Of a stretch of DNA of 64,000 nt, positions 1 to 9,721 are shown piece after piece. Made by a program: the position numbers and the translations under genes. Below the pieces are notes generated by a model, which ran no database searches, was not told where the DNA came from, and saw only the letters and a list, made by a program, of their open reading frames with translations. Every line of letters begins with the position of its first letter. Positions within the stretch are counted from its first letter, which is position 1. This DNA comes from an uncultured Flavobacteriaceae bacterium (GTDB lineage: Bacteria; Bacteroidota; Bacteroidia; Flavobacteriales; Flavobacteriaceae). The stretch is from the NCBI GenBank assembly GCA_947488345.1, contig CANKZQ010000003.1:248001-312000 (forward strand), written 5' to 3'.

Positions 1-2520
1 ATTTATAAATACCTTCAGCGACATCCATTCTCCTGCAACTATAAGATCTTGCCAACCATCTTTATTTATATCTACCCAAGAAGCACCAGTAATCATTCCT
101 ATGTTTTCAAAAACGTTTATTGTTGCGGGCGTAAAGTTACCTTTTCCATCATTTTCTAATAGATAACCCGATCCTGGTTGCCCATAGATATTGGTCTTAT
201 AACGTTCACCAACGAATAAATCTATATCCCCATCGTTATCATAATCGACAGGTTTTACAACTGAGGTACTTATCGTTTTCGAAAATTTTGGTGAGTCATT
301 AGATTTGACAAAGGTATTCTCTCTATTTTCATAATACGTATCATTTAGATCAATTGAATATTGAGAATACGCACGGCCTCCATGGCATACATATAAATCT
401 AGATCACCATCATTATCGCCATCGAAAAAAACCGCATCAGTATCTTCTGCATTTATCTCATTTATAAAAGGAGAAAGTAGCTCATTATGGGTATTTCCAT
501 TTGACATGTATAGTCTTCCGGATTGATTTTTCGCTCCACCGAGGAAAAAATCAACGATTCCATCGTTATTTATATCATTTGCAGCAAGGGCTGGTCCTTC
601 ATTGCTATACATTTGTGTCAATAAGCGTTCTTTATTAAAATCGATGTAATTATTCTCTTTATGCTGAAATTTGAATGGAGGATTTGTTTCTTCTATTAGA
701 AGTTTTTCAGCATAATTTTCGAATTTTATCTGCTTATTATCACTTCCTTTTTCTTTAACGATAGTATATGTTTTGTTAGAAGAAAGTTGCGTTTTAATTG
801 TTGTTGTCCCATCGGGCCAGGTAATATATATGGAGTCTATAACCTGTGCATTTCCAACACCAAAATGGATCTTATTAGTTACACTACTTTGAAATCCTCT
901 TGAATTATAATTCTCTGCATATGCCTTCTTTTGATCACCGTATGTTATAATTGCTTTGGCAGTCACTGGACTCTTTTCAGCATCGACTAAGTTCAATGAA
1001 ACACTCCTATGAGTTAATGTGTCTGTTCTATTCTCATAAACAAACGAAGGCATATTAACGTTGTTCACGACAATATCTAAATCTCCATCATTATCTAAAT
1101 CTGCATAAGCGGCACCATTGCTAAAACTTGGTTGATCTAAGCCCCAAGGTCTATTTTCATTCTTAAAATTAAAGTTTCCTTGATTGTGAAAAGCAGCATT
1201 AGATACAGCTTTCGAAGGCATTGCATCTATGAGTTTTTTCAACACTTCTTTTTCACTACTATTGATTCTATTTCTTATAGATTCATCATTCGCTTCATAT
1301 GTAAGATAATCTCTATCTAATAGATCTTTGTAGATTCCATTTGTGATATATATATCCTTCAAACCATCATTATCCATATCAAATAGTAAGGCGCTCCAGC
1401 TCCATTCTGTGGCCGACACATCTGCTTGTCTACCTAATTCGATAAATGTGCCATCTCCTAAATTTCGCTGTAATGTATTTCTTGAAAATTGATTGTAGTA
1501 GCCCTGTTTTTTCGCTAATTGTTGTTTATCCCAAGATTCGAAAACTGTCTTTGTCTTTTGTCTTTCATCTGTTTGAGGCAACATTTCGGTCACCATTAAA
1601 TCTGTGCGCAGATCGTTGTCAAGATCTGCTAAATCTGCTCCCATTGCTCCCATAGAGGTAGATGTAAAAAACTCTTCTAATTGTTCGTTAAAAGCTCCTT
1701 TAGTATTATTGATATAGAGATAATCTCGTTCGAAAAAGTCATTAGAAATAAATATATCTGTATAGTTATCATCATTAAAATCGCCTAAGGTAATCCCCAA
1801 TCCAAAACCAATCTTACTAGAGTAGATCCCAACTTCTTGGCTCACATCGATAAACCTTCCATCATCATTTCTCATAAATCTGTTACCGCTACCCGAGGAG
1901 TCTGGAATCTCTCGTTGATCTTTAATCAAATCAAAAGCTCCTACAGATCGAATAGAATTGTTCAAAATATAGGCGTCTAAATCCCCATCTTTATCATAAT
2001 CGAAAAATGCCGAATGTACTGACAACCCCGTAATATCCAGTCCATATTCTTTTGATGATTCCGTGAAGGTAAGATCTCCATTATTTATAAATAATTCATT
2101 ATGTCTATTTTCACCGCCTGGTTTCCCTGATTTACAGACATACAGGTCTAAAAGACCATCTCCATTCACATCAACAAATGTTGCTCCAGTAGACCAAACA
2201 TTTGGACATGCTACCTTTGCTTTCATTGTGATATCTTCAAATTGCCAATTGCCTTTGTTTAAGAATAATTTATTGTCAACTAGGTTTCCAGTGAAGTAAA
2301 TATCTTCTAAACCATCATTATTAATATCACCGATAGCTACACCCCCGCCATTGTAAAAATTGCGATAGACGTAAGGATTAAAGGTCTCATCATAGGTAAG
2401 TGTGTTTTCAAACGACACACCTATGTCTGCACCCTTTAAAACAAATCGTGACTTTTCTTGAACCGACTTCTCAGCGCATGAGATAATAAGTATAAAAATA
2501 AGAGGCAAAAAATACTTCAT
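1..2520 (-). CDS. FG-GAP/VCBS-repeat lipoprotein with UnbV/ASPIC domain (partial, 3' end missing)
   Basis: The frame is open from the ATG at 2520 to the left edge (840 codons) with no stop, so the C-terminus lies outside the window. The N-terminus is a lipoprotein signal ending in a lipobox with Cys15. At least eleven Asp-rich FG-GAP/VCBS-type loops follow (for example DINNDGLED, DVNGDGLLD, DYDKDGDLD, DMDNDGLKD, DYDNDGDID), as in calcium-binding beta-propellers. Around residues 515-580 there is a UnbV/ASPIC-like segment (RGFQSSVTNKIHFGVG followed by ITWPDG). Such large surface lipoproteins are common beside SusC/SusD pairs in Bacteroidota and may bind glycans, but the substrate is unknown. 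It lies downstream of susD, separated by a terminator-like hairpin. Confidence 0.88.
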   Translation of the reverse strand, partial: MKYFLPLIFILIISCAEKSVQEKSRFVLKGADIGVSFENTLTYDETFNPYVYRNFYNGGGVAIGDINNDGLEDIYFTGNLVDNKLFLNKGNWQFEDITMKAKVACPNVWSTGATFVDVNGDGLLDLYVCKSGKPGGENRHNELFINNGDLTFTESSKEYGLDITGLSVHSAFFDYDKDGDLDAYILNNSIRSVGAFDLIKDQREIPDSSGSGNRFMRNDDGRFIDVSQEVGIYSSKIGFGLGITLGDFNDDNYTDIFISNDFFERDYLYINNTKGAFNEQLEEFFTSTSMGAMGADLADLDNDLRTDLMVTEMLPQTDERQKTKTVFESWDKQQLAKKQGYYNQFSRNTLQRNLGDGTFIELGRQADVSATEWSWSALLFDMDNDGLKDIYITNGIYKDLLDRDYLTYEANDESIRNRINSSEKEVLKKLIDAMPSKAVSNAAFHNQGNFNFKNENRPWGLDQPSFSNGAAYADLDNDGDLDIVVNNVNMPSFVYENRTDTLTHRSVSLNLVDAEKSPVTAKAIITYGDQKKAYAENYNSRGFQSSVTNKIHFGVGNAQVIDSIYITWPDGTTTIKTQLSSNKTYTIVKEKGSDNKQIKFENYAEKLLIEETNPPFKFQHKENNYIDFNKERLLTQMYSNEGPALAANDINNDGIVDFFLGGAKNQSGRLYMSNGNTHNELLSPFINEINAEDTDAVFFDGDNDGDLDLYVCHGGRAYSQYSIDLNDTYYENRENTFVKSNDSPKFSKTISTSVVKPVDYDNDGDIDLFVGERYKTNIYGQPGSGYLLENDGKGNFTPATINVFENIGMITGASWVDINKDGWQDLIVAGEWMSLKVFIN

Positions 2521-2535
2521 TAACATATGTCATAT

Positions 2536-2565
2536 AAAAAAGGGCTGCTCTTGAGAACAACCCTT
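2536..2565 (-). terminator. Terminator-like hairpin between susD and the UnbV gene
   Basis: Read on the minus strand, an 11-bp stem (arms 2555-2565 and 2540-2550, two G-U pairs) with a four-base loop runs into a run of six T (2541-2536). It sits 29 nt after the susD stop codon and 16 nt before the next ATG. It could reduce expression of the downstream lipoprotein relative to susCD. Confidence 0.65.
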
Positions 2566-2593
2566 CAAATATAAAAAAATCTAATTCAAATTA

Positions 2594-4201
2594 TTAGTAA
2601 CCAGGATTCTGAGTTAAACTTCCTGAAGAAGCGTCAATCTGAGCCTGTGGAATTGGAAATACTGATCTAAATGCATCAGAATTTGTTTTTTCCCACCATG
2701 AATCATCGAACGTTCCAAAACGAATTTGGTCTGTTCTACGAGAAGACTCTTGAAACATTTCTCTACCTCTTTCTGCTAAGAAACCAGCAGCGTCAATTGA
2801 TGACAATGCAGCAACTCCAGCTCTATCTCTTAAAGCATTCACATCAGGTAATGATAAACTCCAGTCACCTGCTGCTCTTGATCTTGCTTCGGCACGTAAC
2901 AAATGAACCTGACCTAATCTAAAAATAGGATAATCATTATTCATTTCTTGTCTCCCGAATAATTGGAAGCTAAATTTTGCAGCACGTGCTCCACTCTCTC
3001 TTAATGAGTTAGGCTCTAACTCATTAATAGCAGGTGTATAATTTAGTTGAAGATCTGGATCGTCAGCCGCAAAATCAAGTAATGCATTACCTCCAAAGTC
3101 TAACTGAGGACCTACTAAGAAGTTCGCCGTTTTTCTTTTGTCGTTTGCTTCATAACTATTATAGAATTCTTCAACTACCTGATAACCATTCCATGGCTGT
3201 TGATCTAAGGCATATGTTAACTGCGTGCTGTAGTGAAAGTTCATTTGAGAAAAGTTCATTCCCGTTGCACTTACCGCATCATAACGAATCGACCAAATCA
3301 TTTCAGGATTGAATTGATTGTTAGGTGCAAATACCGCTGCATATCCTTCTAAATTATCTGGATCAGAAGCAACTGCTGGTCTTTTGGCAAGATTTTGCAC
3401 AGTACAACCGTCAGCACATAATTGGTAAGGACCATTATCAATGATATACGTCGCAGCCCAATCAGCTTCTTGATAACGCGCTGTACCTGTATACACTTCT
3501 GCATTTAAATACAATTTAGCTAATAAACCTAATGCAGCATATTGACCTACAATATATGGTTCTGCTGCCGTACCTAAAGCACTTCCAGATAAGTCTAAAC
3601 TACTCGTCACAGCTCCAATACCTAACACCCCTAATAGCTCACTTTCTACGAAGTCAAAAACTTGCTGACTTGTAGCTTGTGGCGCATCACCACCAGCAGT
3701 TGTAATTATTTTTACTCTACCGAAGTTATCCAATAATCTCCAATAAAAGAAAGCTCTTAAGGTCTTTGCTTGCGCTTCTTCACTTGGTGATAATGATCCC
3801 GAAAGGGCTAAATTCACCTCACCAATACCTCCATAAGCATCATTCCAAATATTATTGAAAGTTCCATTTGAAGAATCAAATGTATGACGATGCATTCTTA
3901 ACCAAATACCACCATCAAACCAGTCACCTCCCTTTTGACCTAAGGCCATTTCGTCAGAAGAAACTTCTTGTGCAGAATAATAACTTCCATGACCTGCAGA
4001 CCCATTTCTAAGTCTATTATACGCAGGAGTTAACGTACCTGAAGGCAATATCCCTCCGTCAGTCGCGCCTTCTATTACAACCACGCCATCATCTGAAAAC
4101 TCAGTTGTTAACTCGTCTTCTAAGACTTCGTCTAGATCAGTACATGAATATGCTGTAAAAAGCATACTACATACGAATGTTAATTTTATAAAACGATTCA
4201 T
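2594..4201 (-). CDS. SusD/RagB-family outer-membrane glycan-binding lipoprotein
   Basis: This 535-residue protein is the surface lipoprotein partner of the SusC channel encoded just upstream (15-nt gap). It would bind oligosaccharide and close over the SusC barrel. It begins with a lipoprotein signal with the acylated Cys at residue 20 (TAYSC), followed by an acidic stretch (TDLDEV) like a Bacteroidota surface-export signal. The body is typical SusD/RagB: a helical TPR-like N-terminal half, the conserved FRLGQVHLLRAEA segment and a C-terminus ending QNPGY. Length is normal for the family. The neighbouring GH32, fructokinase and sugar porter suggest fructan or sucrose-type ligands; this is inference from context. 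Confidence 0.95.
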   Translation of the reverse strand: MNRFIKLTFVCSMLFTAYSCTDLDEVLEDELTTEFSDDGVVVIEGATDGGILPSGTLTPAYNRLRNGSAGHGSYYSAQEVSSDEMALGQKGGDWFDGGIWLRMHRHTFDSSNGTFNNIWNDAYGGIGEVNLALSGSLSPSEEAQAKTLRAFFYWRLLDNFGRVKIITTAGGDAPQATSQQVFDFVESELLGVLGIGAVTSSLDLSGSALGTAAEPYIVGQYAALGLLAKLYLNAEVYTGTARYQEADWAATYIIDNGPYQLCADGCTVQNLAKRPAVASDPDNLEGYAAVFAPNNQFNPEMIWSIRYDAVSATGMNFSQMNFHYSTQLTYALDQQPWNGYQVVEEFYNSYEANDKRKTANFLVGPQLDFGGNALLDFAADDPDLQLNYTPAINELEPNSLRESGARAAKFSFQLFGRQEMNNDYPIFRLGQVHLLRAEARSRAAGDWSLSLPDVNALRDRAGVAALSSIDAAGFLAERGREMFQESSRRTDQIRFGTFDDSWWEKTNSDAFRSVFPIPQAQIDASSGSLTQNPGY

Positions 4202-4216
4202 TTTATTCTGTTTTAA

Positions 4217-7204
4217 TTAAAAGTTAATATTTAATCCTAAAGTAATTACTCTAGACGCAAAATAATTATAACGTCTATCAACTCCAGGTGCCAGTACATT
4301 TGCTTGACCTAAGTTGCCACCATTATCCACAGCGCCAAAATCTTGTAATGCTGGCTCTGGATCAGCTCCAGTATAATCTGTAATTGTAAACAAATTTTGA
4401 CCGGTTAAAGATACTCTTATGTTCTTAATATAGTCATTATTTACATCAAAATTATATCCAATAGATAAGTTGTCTAATCTTACAAAGTCTGCTTTCTCAA
4501 CATAGTAAGAACTAAATTGAGCCGTTCTAATATCGTTTCTAGCTAAACTTGTGTTGATAAAGTTATATGATGATTGAGATCCAATTCTAGGCTCATAAAA
4601 AGCACGGAATGCGTTCACTAAGCTATGACCAAAAGCACCTCTGAATAATACATTAGCGTCCCAATTTCCATAAGTCAATGAGTGTGTCCAACTCAATTCA
4701 AAGTCTGGAATACCTTTTCCTAATACTTTAAAATCTACATCATCATTCAACGCACTACCTTGATCTGTTACTAAATTACCATCACCATTCACATCCACTA
4801 AAATTGGTGTTCCATTCGCATCAACATCTCCAGAGAAAACAGGTCCCCAGATTTGTCCAACTTCTTCTCCTTCTCTTACTAAAATCACATTTGTACTATT
4901 CTGTCCCGGCGCACCTAAGTTTGCAGTCGTTCTATCTCCACCTGTATTCTTCTCTAAGATAGTTTTATAACTAGAAAAGATAATACCCGAGTTATATGTA
5001 AGTTTGTCGTTTTTAACGATATCATAATTTAAACTCAATTCGATACCTTTTGTATTCAATTCACCTCCATTTTGGAACTGACTAGTAAATCCATCATTCG
5101 CAGCAGCATCAATATTTACATTTGTAATGAAATCTACGATATCTCTATTATACAAATCTAAGGTAGCAGATAGACGATCTGTTTCAAATTCGAAACCTAA
5201 GTTCAATTCTCTTTTCTCTTCCCATTTCAATGCAGGGTTTGCTTTTCTGCTTCCTAATCCAGTACTCGAAGAACCAAATCCATTACTTCCATTAGTCACA
5301 CCAAAGGTTGTTTGAGACAATCCTACACCTGGAGGAATCGCTCCCGTTACACCATAACCTAATCTTGCTTTTAACAAGTTCACGTTATCTAAATCTAAAA
5401 ACTTATTTAAATCTGCACCAATCGCAGCCGCAGGGAAAATACCCCATTGTTCATCTTCACCAAATCTACTAGACCCTTCTCGTCTAATAGAGGCGTTTAA
5501 ATAGATAGCGTCATTAATAGTGGCATTTGCTCTTGCGAAGAATGCGATAATTCTATCATCATCATTTCGTCCACTATTAGCCACAACACGCCCTGCTTCT
5601 AATAAATCTTGAGACACTTCTATATTATCACTGAAGTCAAAATTCACTCCTGGAGGAAAATCTCCTAATTGTAAAAAGTACTCATTGTAATCTGTTTCTT
5701 GCCAAGAGTAACCACCAGTTACTTTCAAAATGAAATTATCACTGATTGATTTGTTATATGTAGCAAACAATTCTAATGTCTTATTTCTTATTTCGTTTGT
5801 AAAGAAATCTGCTCTACCTTTTCTAAACGGACTTACTGCATTACCTCTAAAGAAAGAAGTTACAGGATAATATTGTCTATTTGTATTCTTTTCGTTTTGC
5901 TCACCAAAACTCAAATTAGCTGATAAGTCATCCGTAAAAGAATATCTAAAGTCTAAGCTATAATTTAAAATATTTCTAGTACCATAGTTTTTATTCTGCT
6001 TCGCTATTGAAACAGGGTTGAAACTATCAAATAAACCTAAGGTTTCAAAGAACCCTCCAAATTGATCTGCATTGAATGCAAAAGGAGCATCTGCACCTAA
6101 GATTGGAGCAGTAGGGTTATACAATACTGCATAACGTAAGGCCTCATTGAAACCAAAATCACTATCACGCTGTGTTAATGAAGAATTGAAGTCAATCTTC
6201 AACTTATCATTTAACATTTTACCTGATAACTTTGTTCTGACGTTAAACTGGTCAAAACCAGATCCTATTAAGATACCTTCAGTATCTCTAAAGTTAGCTG
6301 ACACACGATAATTCGCAGACTCAGTACCTCCAACAGCAGCAATATTGTGTACTTTAGACACCGCATTACGCGTAACCTCATCTATCCAATCAGTATCAGC
6401 GCCTAAGTCAGTACCTCCGGTAGCTAAGAATGTCGCTCTGTCCATCACATCTATTTGATTCCCAATAGATGCTACAGAAAATTGACCGTTATAACTTACG
6501 TTAAATGGTTGCCCATTCTTACCTGATTTGGTAGTTACTAAAATCACACCACTTGATCCACGTGTTCCGTAGATCGCTGCAGCTGAACCATCTTTTAATA
6601 CTGTAATATTCTCGATATCACTTGGGTCTACATTACTCAATGATTGACCAAGAACTCCATCAATCACAACTAATGGCTCCGTATTACCACCAACGGTAGA
6701 AATACCTCTTAAACGAATCGTTGCATTTGAATTTGGGTTACCACCTTTATTATAGATAGTCAAACCAGCAACTTTACCTTGTAGTAGTTGTGTTGCGTCA
6801 GCAATCACACCTTTGTTAAAGTCTTCTTCACCAACACTTGTTACGGCTGTGGTTACTTCTTTTCTTGTTGTTGAACCATAACCAACAACTACAACTTCAT
6901 CTAAAGCTTGAGCATCTTCCTCTAGCTTTACATCGACTGTAGATTGTCCGTTTACTGGCACTTCTTTAGTGGTATAGCCAATAGAGCTAAACACCAAAAC
7001 AGCATCTGAAGCTACATTATCGATAGAATACTTTCCATCGAAATCTGTACTCGCTCCATTACTAGTACCTTTTACAATAACACTAACACCTGGCAATGGG
7101 CCATCGTTACTTGTTACCGTACCAGTTACTGTTTGCGCAAGCATTACGCTACTGCATAGCATAATACCAAAAAACATTAATTGTTTAAGTAAATTGAATT
7201 TCAT
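4217..7204 (-). CDS. SusC/RagA-family TonB-dependent outer-membrane transporter
   Basis: This 995-residue transporter should import oligosaccharides across the outer membrane using TonB energy, together with the SusD protein encoded next. A signal peptide (cleavage near LAQ, residue 24) is followed by a carboxypeptidase-D regulatory-like domain (about 25-100, GPLPGVSVIVKGT and STDFDGKYS), the linker DEVVVVGYG, a plug domain (about 115-230, containing LKDGSAAAIYGTRGSSG), and a long beta-barrel ending in Phe (LGLNINF). A promoter-like element lies at 7274-7304 and two LacI-type palindromes at 7394-7441. The genomic setting points to fructan, levan or sucrose-like substrate, but the sequence alone does not prove specificity. 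Confidence 0.96.
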   Translation of the reverse strand: MKFNLLKQLMFFGIMLCSSVMLAQTVTGTVTSNDGPLPGVSVIVKGTSNGASTDFDGKYSIDNVASDAVLVFSSIGYTTKEVPVNGQSTVDVKLEEDAQALDEVVVVGYGSTTRKEVTTAVTSVGEEDFNKGVIADATQLLQGKVAGLTIYNKGGNPNSNATIRLRGISTVGGNTEPLVVIDGVLGQSLSNVDPSDIENITVLKDGSAAAIYGTRGSSGVILVTTKSGKNGQPFNVSYNGQFSVASIGNQIDVMDRATFLATGGTDLGADTDWIDEVTRNAVSKVHNIAAVGGTESANYRVSANFRDTEGILIGSGFDQFNVRTKLSGKMLNDKLKIDFNSSLTQRDSDFGFNEALRYAVLYNPTAPILGADAPFAFNADQFGGFFETLGLFDSFNPVSIAKQNKNYGTRNILNYSLDFRYSFTDDLSANLSFGEQNEKNTNRQYYPVTSFFRGNAVSPFRKGRADFFTNEIRNKTLELFATYNKSISDNFILKVTGGYSWQETDYNEYFLQLGDFPPGVNFDFSDNIEVSQDLLEAGRVVANSGRNDDDRIIAFFARANATINDAIYLNASIRREGSSRFGEDEQWGIFPAAAIGADLNKFLDLDNVNLLKARLGYGVTGAIPPGVGLSQTTFGVTNGSNGFGSSSTGLGSRKANPALKWEEKRELNLGFEFETDRLSATLDLYNRDIVDFITNVNIDAAANDGFTSQFQNGGELNTKGIELSLNYDIVKNDKLTYNSGIIFSSYKTILEKNTGGDRTTANLGAPGQNSTNVILVREGEEVGQIWGPVFSGDVDANGTPILVDVNGDGNLVTDQGSALNDDVDFKVLGKGIPDFELSWTHSLTYGNWDANVLFRGAFGHSLVNAFRAFYEPRIGSQSSYNFINTSLARNDIRTAQFSSYYVEKADFVRLDNLSIGYNFDVNNDYIKNIRVSLTGQNLFTITDYTGADPEPALQDFGAVDNGGNLGQANVLAPGVDRRYNYFASRVITLGLNINF

Positions 7205-7273
7205 AATTATTTAAATTAGTTAAGTGTTTCTATTGTGCTCCTAAAATTGAGAGTACTAACAAAATAGTATTAT

Positions 7274-7304
7274 CAAATTTATTCTATTGAAAAATTATGC
7301 TAAA
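7274..7304 (-). promoter_or_regulatory. Candidate Bacteroidota sigma-factor promoter of susC
   Basis: On the minus strand TAAATTTG (7281-7274) matches the TAnnTTTG -7 element, with TTTA (7304-7301) 19 bases upstream in place of the usual TTTG -33 element. Transcription would start about 60 nt before the susC ATG. Confidence 0.55.
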
Positions 7305-7393
7305 CACATTTTTCGCATCTCAAAATTCAAGAATTCACAATTATTCAAAGGTGAAGATATGATAATTTAACTTTTCATTCACATTCATTCAAC

Positions 7394-7413
7394 ACACGAA
7401 AACGGTTTCGTGT
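7394..7413 (+). promoter_or_regulatory. LacI-family-type operator, site 1
   Basis: The 20-bp sequence ACACGAAAACGGTTTCGTGT is an inverted repeat with 18 of 20 positions symmetric and a central CG, the form bound by LacI-family regulators. It lies about 190 bp upstream of susC, between the fructokinase stop and the susC promoter. No LacI-type regulator gene is present in the window. Confidence 0.7.
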
Positions 7414-7427
7414 TAATAACTTTTAAA

Positions 7428-7441
7428 CGAAAACGATTTCG
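7428..7441 (+). promoter_or_regulatory. LacI-family-type operator, site 2
   Basis: CGAAAACGATTTCG repeats the core of the neighbouring palindrome. The two centres are 31 bp apart, close to three helical turns, so two dimers or one tetramer could bind the same DNA face. It lies 24 nt beyond the fructokinase stop codon. Confidence 0.65.
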
Positions 7442-7464
7442 AATATCGATAAAAAAAAGATTGT

Positions 7465-8349
7465 TTAACCTTGGTTTTCTTGTATGCCCAAAATATCATT
7501 TAGTGATACAGATGGATTTGCCCCATTTTTACTGGCCACTAAGGAACCTACAGCAGTTGCGAAGTCTAAAGCTTCCTGAATATTATCCTTAAACAGTAAT
7601 TTGAAAACCAATGAAGCTAAAAAGGAATCCCCGGCACCAACGGTATCGGCAACCGTTACGTGATATCCAGTATTTCTGAAGAATTGATTGTTATGAAATA
7701 ATAATGCTCCTTCACCACCTTTAGTTACACATATGGTATTGGTGCTTGTTTTTTCAGATAAAAAATGTACTCGTTCTTCTAACGCACCATTCTTAAATCC
7801 TAAACTGGAGGTAATTTCGATAATTTCGTCGTCATTACATTTTATAACATCTGATTTGTTCATTAATTCAACTAACAGATCAATTGAATAATATGGTGGT
7901 CTTAAATTCACATCAAACACACTTAATTTAGCATGTTCGATTAATTGAAGTAGGGTATTTTTGGATGTTTCATTTCTACCCACCAAACTTCCAAAAATAA
8001 AAGCATCCGATGTCTTCACATTGCTGATAGCTTCTTCGGTAAGCTCAATAAAATCCCAAGCAACGGGCCTTTCTATTTCATAGGTTGCCGAACCTTGACT
8101 ATCTAATAACACATTGACACATCCTGTTTTGTTGGTTTTATTGATTTGAATATGTATCGTATCCAATTGACGCCTGTCTAGATACTCTATAGCAGCTTTG
8201 CCATCCTGATCATCTCCGATGGCACTTATAACGGTCGTTTCAACACCAAAAGAATGTAATCGCAAGGCAACATTCAAAGGAGCTCCTCCTATTTTTTTTT
8301 CGCTTGGGAAAACATCCCATAATATTTCTCCAAAACAAGTAACTTTCAT
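7465..8349 (-). CDS. Fructokinase / PfkB-family sugar kinase
   Basis: This 294-residue cytoplasmic kinase of the PfkB (ribokinase) family should phosphorylate fructose with ATP. Visible signatures are the N-terminal sugar-binding segment GGAPLNVALR (about residues 21-30) and the C-terminal DTVGAGDSF motif, with the GAGD anion hole at 238-241 and catalytic Asp241. The start chosen is the ATG at 8349 (MKVTCFGE), one base after the upstream transporter's stop codon. An in-frame TTG at 8367 would overlap the transporter and adds nothing conserved. Position after GH32 and the sugar porter makes fructose the likely substrate, though other PfkB sugars cannot be excluded. Confidence 0.9.
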   Translation of the reverse strand: MKVTCFGEILWDVFPSEKKIGGAPLNVALRLHSFGVETTVISAIGDDQDGKAAIEYLDRRQLDTIHIQINKTNKTGCVNVLLDSQGSATYEIERPVAWDFIELTEEAISNVKTSDAFIFGSLVGRNETSKNTLLQLIEHAKLSVFDVNLRPPYYSIDLLVELMNKSDVIKCNDDEIIEITSSLGFKNGALEERVHFLSEKTSTNTICVTKGGEGALLFHNNQFFRNTGYHVTVADTVGAGDSFLASLVFKLLFKDNIQEALDFATAVGSLVASKNGANPSVSLNDILGIQENQG

Positions 8350-8350
8350 C

Positions 8351-9703
8351 TTAAGACTGTTCTTCAATCAACTCTTTCTCTAAATCTTCTAGAGAAACAC
8401 CTTTAGTCTCGGGCATTTTAAAGAATACCCATAACAATTGCAACACCATCATCCCGGCAAAGAAATAATAAATAACTTCTAAATTATTTCTAAAAATTCC
8501 TTCTTCGTCGTCAATGAAAAATGGAGTTACTAAGGTAATAATGGCGGCAAAGACCCAGTGGGTGCCTGTTCCCCAACTTTGTCCATAAGAACGCACTCGA
8601 TTCGGGAAAATTTCAGATATGAACACCCAAATAACCGCGCCTTGACCAATCGCATGTGAGGCTACAAATAAGCATATGAATGTAATGAGGAGCGTCGGAC
8701 TTAAATCTAACTGAAAACACAAACCAACCATAATCAAACTAAAAATATAACCAATCGAGCCAATGATCATCAGCTGGCGTCGTCCGAGCTTATCTATTAA
8801 GCGAACTCCAATAAGGGTAAAAATGAGATTTACAATTCCAATTGCTATCGAATTTAATAATGAATCTGAGCCTCCGAGTCCGGCTTGCTCTAGTATTTGT
8901 GGCGCGTAGTACAAGACAAAATTTATTCCAGATAATTGATTAAAAAATGCGATCAAAAATCCTAACCAAAGTACGCGATTGTATTTTTTTTGAAACAACT
9001 TATCGTCGCTATTAGATTCACTTATATATTGTTTTATCTCTGATACTTTTGCTTTTGCTACCTCCATATTCTTATAAATAATAGCTAAAATGGACAGTGC
9101 GGATTCGTCGTCTCTTTTTTGTAAAATTAGCCATCTCGGGCTATTTGGCACTTTCATGACCATCAACGTATATGCTAATGCTGGCAAGGCTTCAATACCC
9201 AACATCCAACGCCAATCGTTCATGCCGCCTACACCTTTTAAAGCCCAATTACTAATAAAAGCAATCATAATTCCGAATACCAAACAGAATTGATACAACG
9301 CCACCAAGCGCCCTCGTCTTTCTGGAGATGTTATTTCAGAAATGTAAATTGGTGCAGCCACAGAGCTTACACCAACACCAACACCTCCAATAAAGCGGAA
9401 TGCCGAAAATGAATAGGGGTCTTGGGCAAAAGCACATCCTATTGCCGACACAAAAAATAAAACGCCAATCCAAAATAAGGTTTTCTTACGTCCAATACGT
9501 TTTGTTGGGATACCACCGAGCAAAGACCCTAACACGGTTCCCCAAAGGGCCATTGACATAATAAATGTACCATGAAAAAGAGGTGATGTTTGCCATAGCT
9601 CCTGCAATGGTTTATTCGCTCCAGAAATAACGACTGTATCAAAACCGAATAAAAAACCTGCTAATGCCACTGTTATTGACCAAGTACCAACATTTCCTTT
9701 CAT
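8351..9703 (-). CDS. MFS sugar porter (fructose/sucrose-type importer)
   Basis: This 450-residue inner-membrane protein belongs to the sugar porter branch of the major facilitator superfamily, with about 12 membrane segments. Family motifs are present: GRKKTL between TM2 and TM3, ERRGR after TM4, PNSPRWL in the central loop, LGRRQ in the second half, and PETKG near the C-terminus. It is a symporter or facilitator for a monosaccharide or small disaccharide. It sits between the GH32 enzyme (18-nt gap) and the fructokinase (1-nt gap), so import of fructose released by GH32 is the natural reading; this is inferred from the operon. Confidence 0.92.
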   Translation of the reverse strand: MKGNVGTWSITVALAGFLFGFDTVVISGANKPLQELWQTSPLFHGTFIMSMALWGTVLGSLLGGIPTKRIGRKKTLFWIGVLFFVSAIGCAFAQDPYSFSAFRFIGGVGVGVSSVAAPIYISEITSPERRGRLVALYQFCLVFGIMIAFISNWALKGVGGMNDWRWMLGIEALPALAYTLMVMKVPNSPRWLILQKRDDESALSILAIIYKNMEVAKAKVSEIKQYISESNSDDKLFQKKYNRVLWLGFLIAFFNQLSGINFVLYYAPQILEQAGLGGSDSLLNSIAIGIVNLIFTLIGVRLIDKLGRRQLMIIGSIGYIFSLIMVGLCFQLDLSPTLLITFICLFVASHAIGQGAVIWVFISEIFPNRVRSYGQSWGTGTHWVFAAIITLVTPFFIDDEEGIFRNNLEVIYYFFAGMMVLQLLWVFFKMPETKGVSLEDLEKELIEEQS

Positions 9704-9721
9704 AGTTATATAGTTATTAGT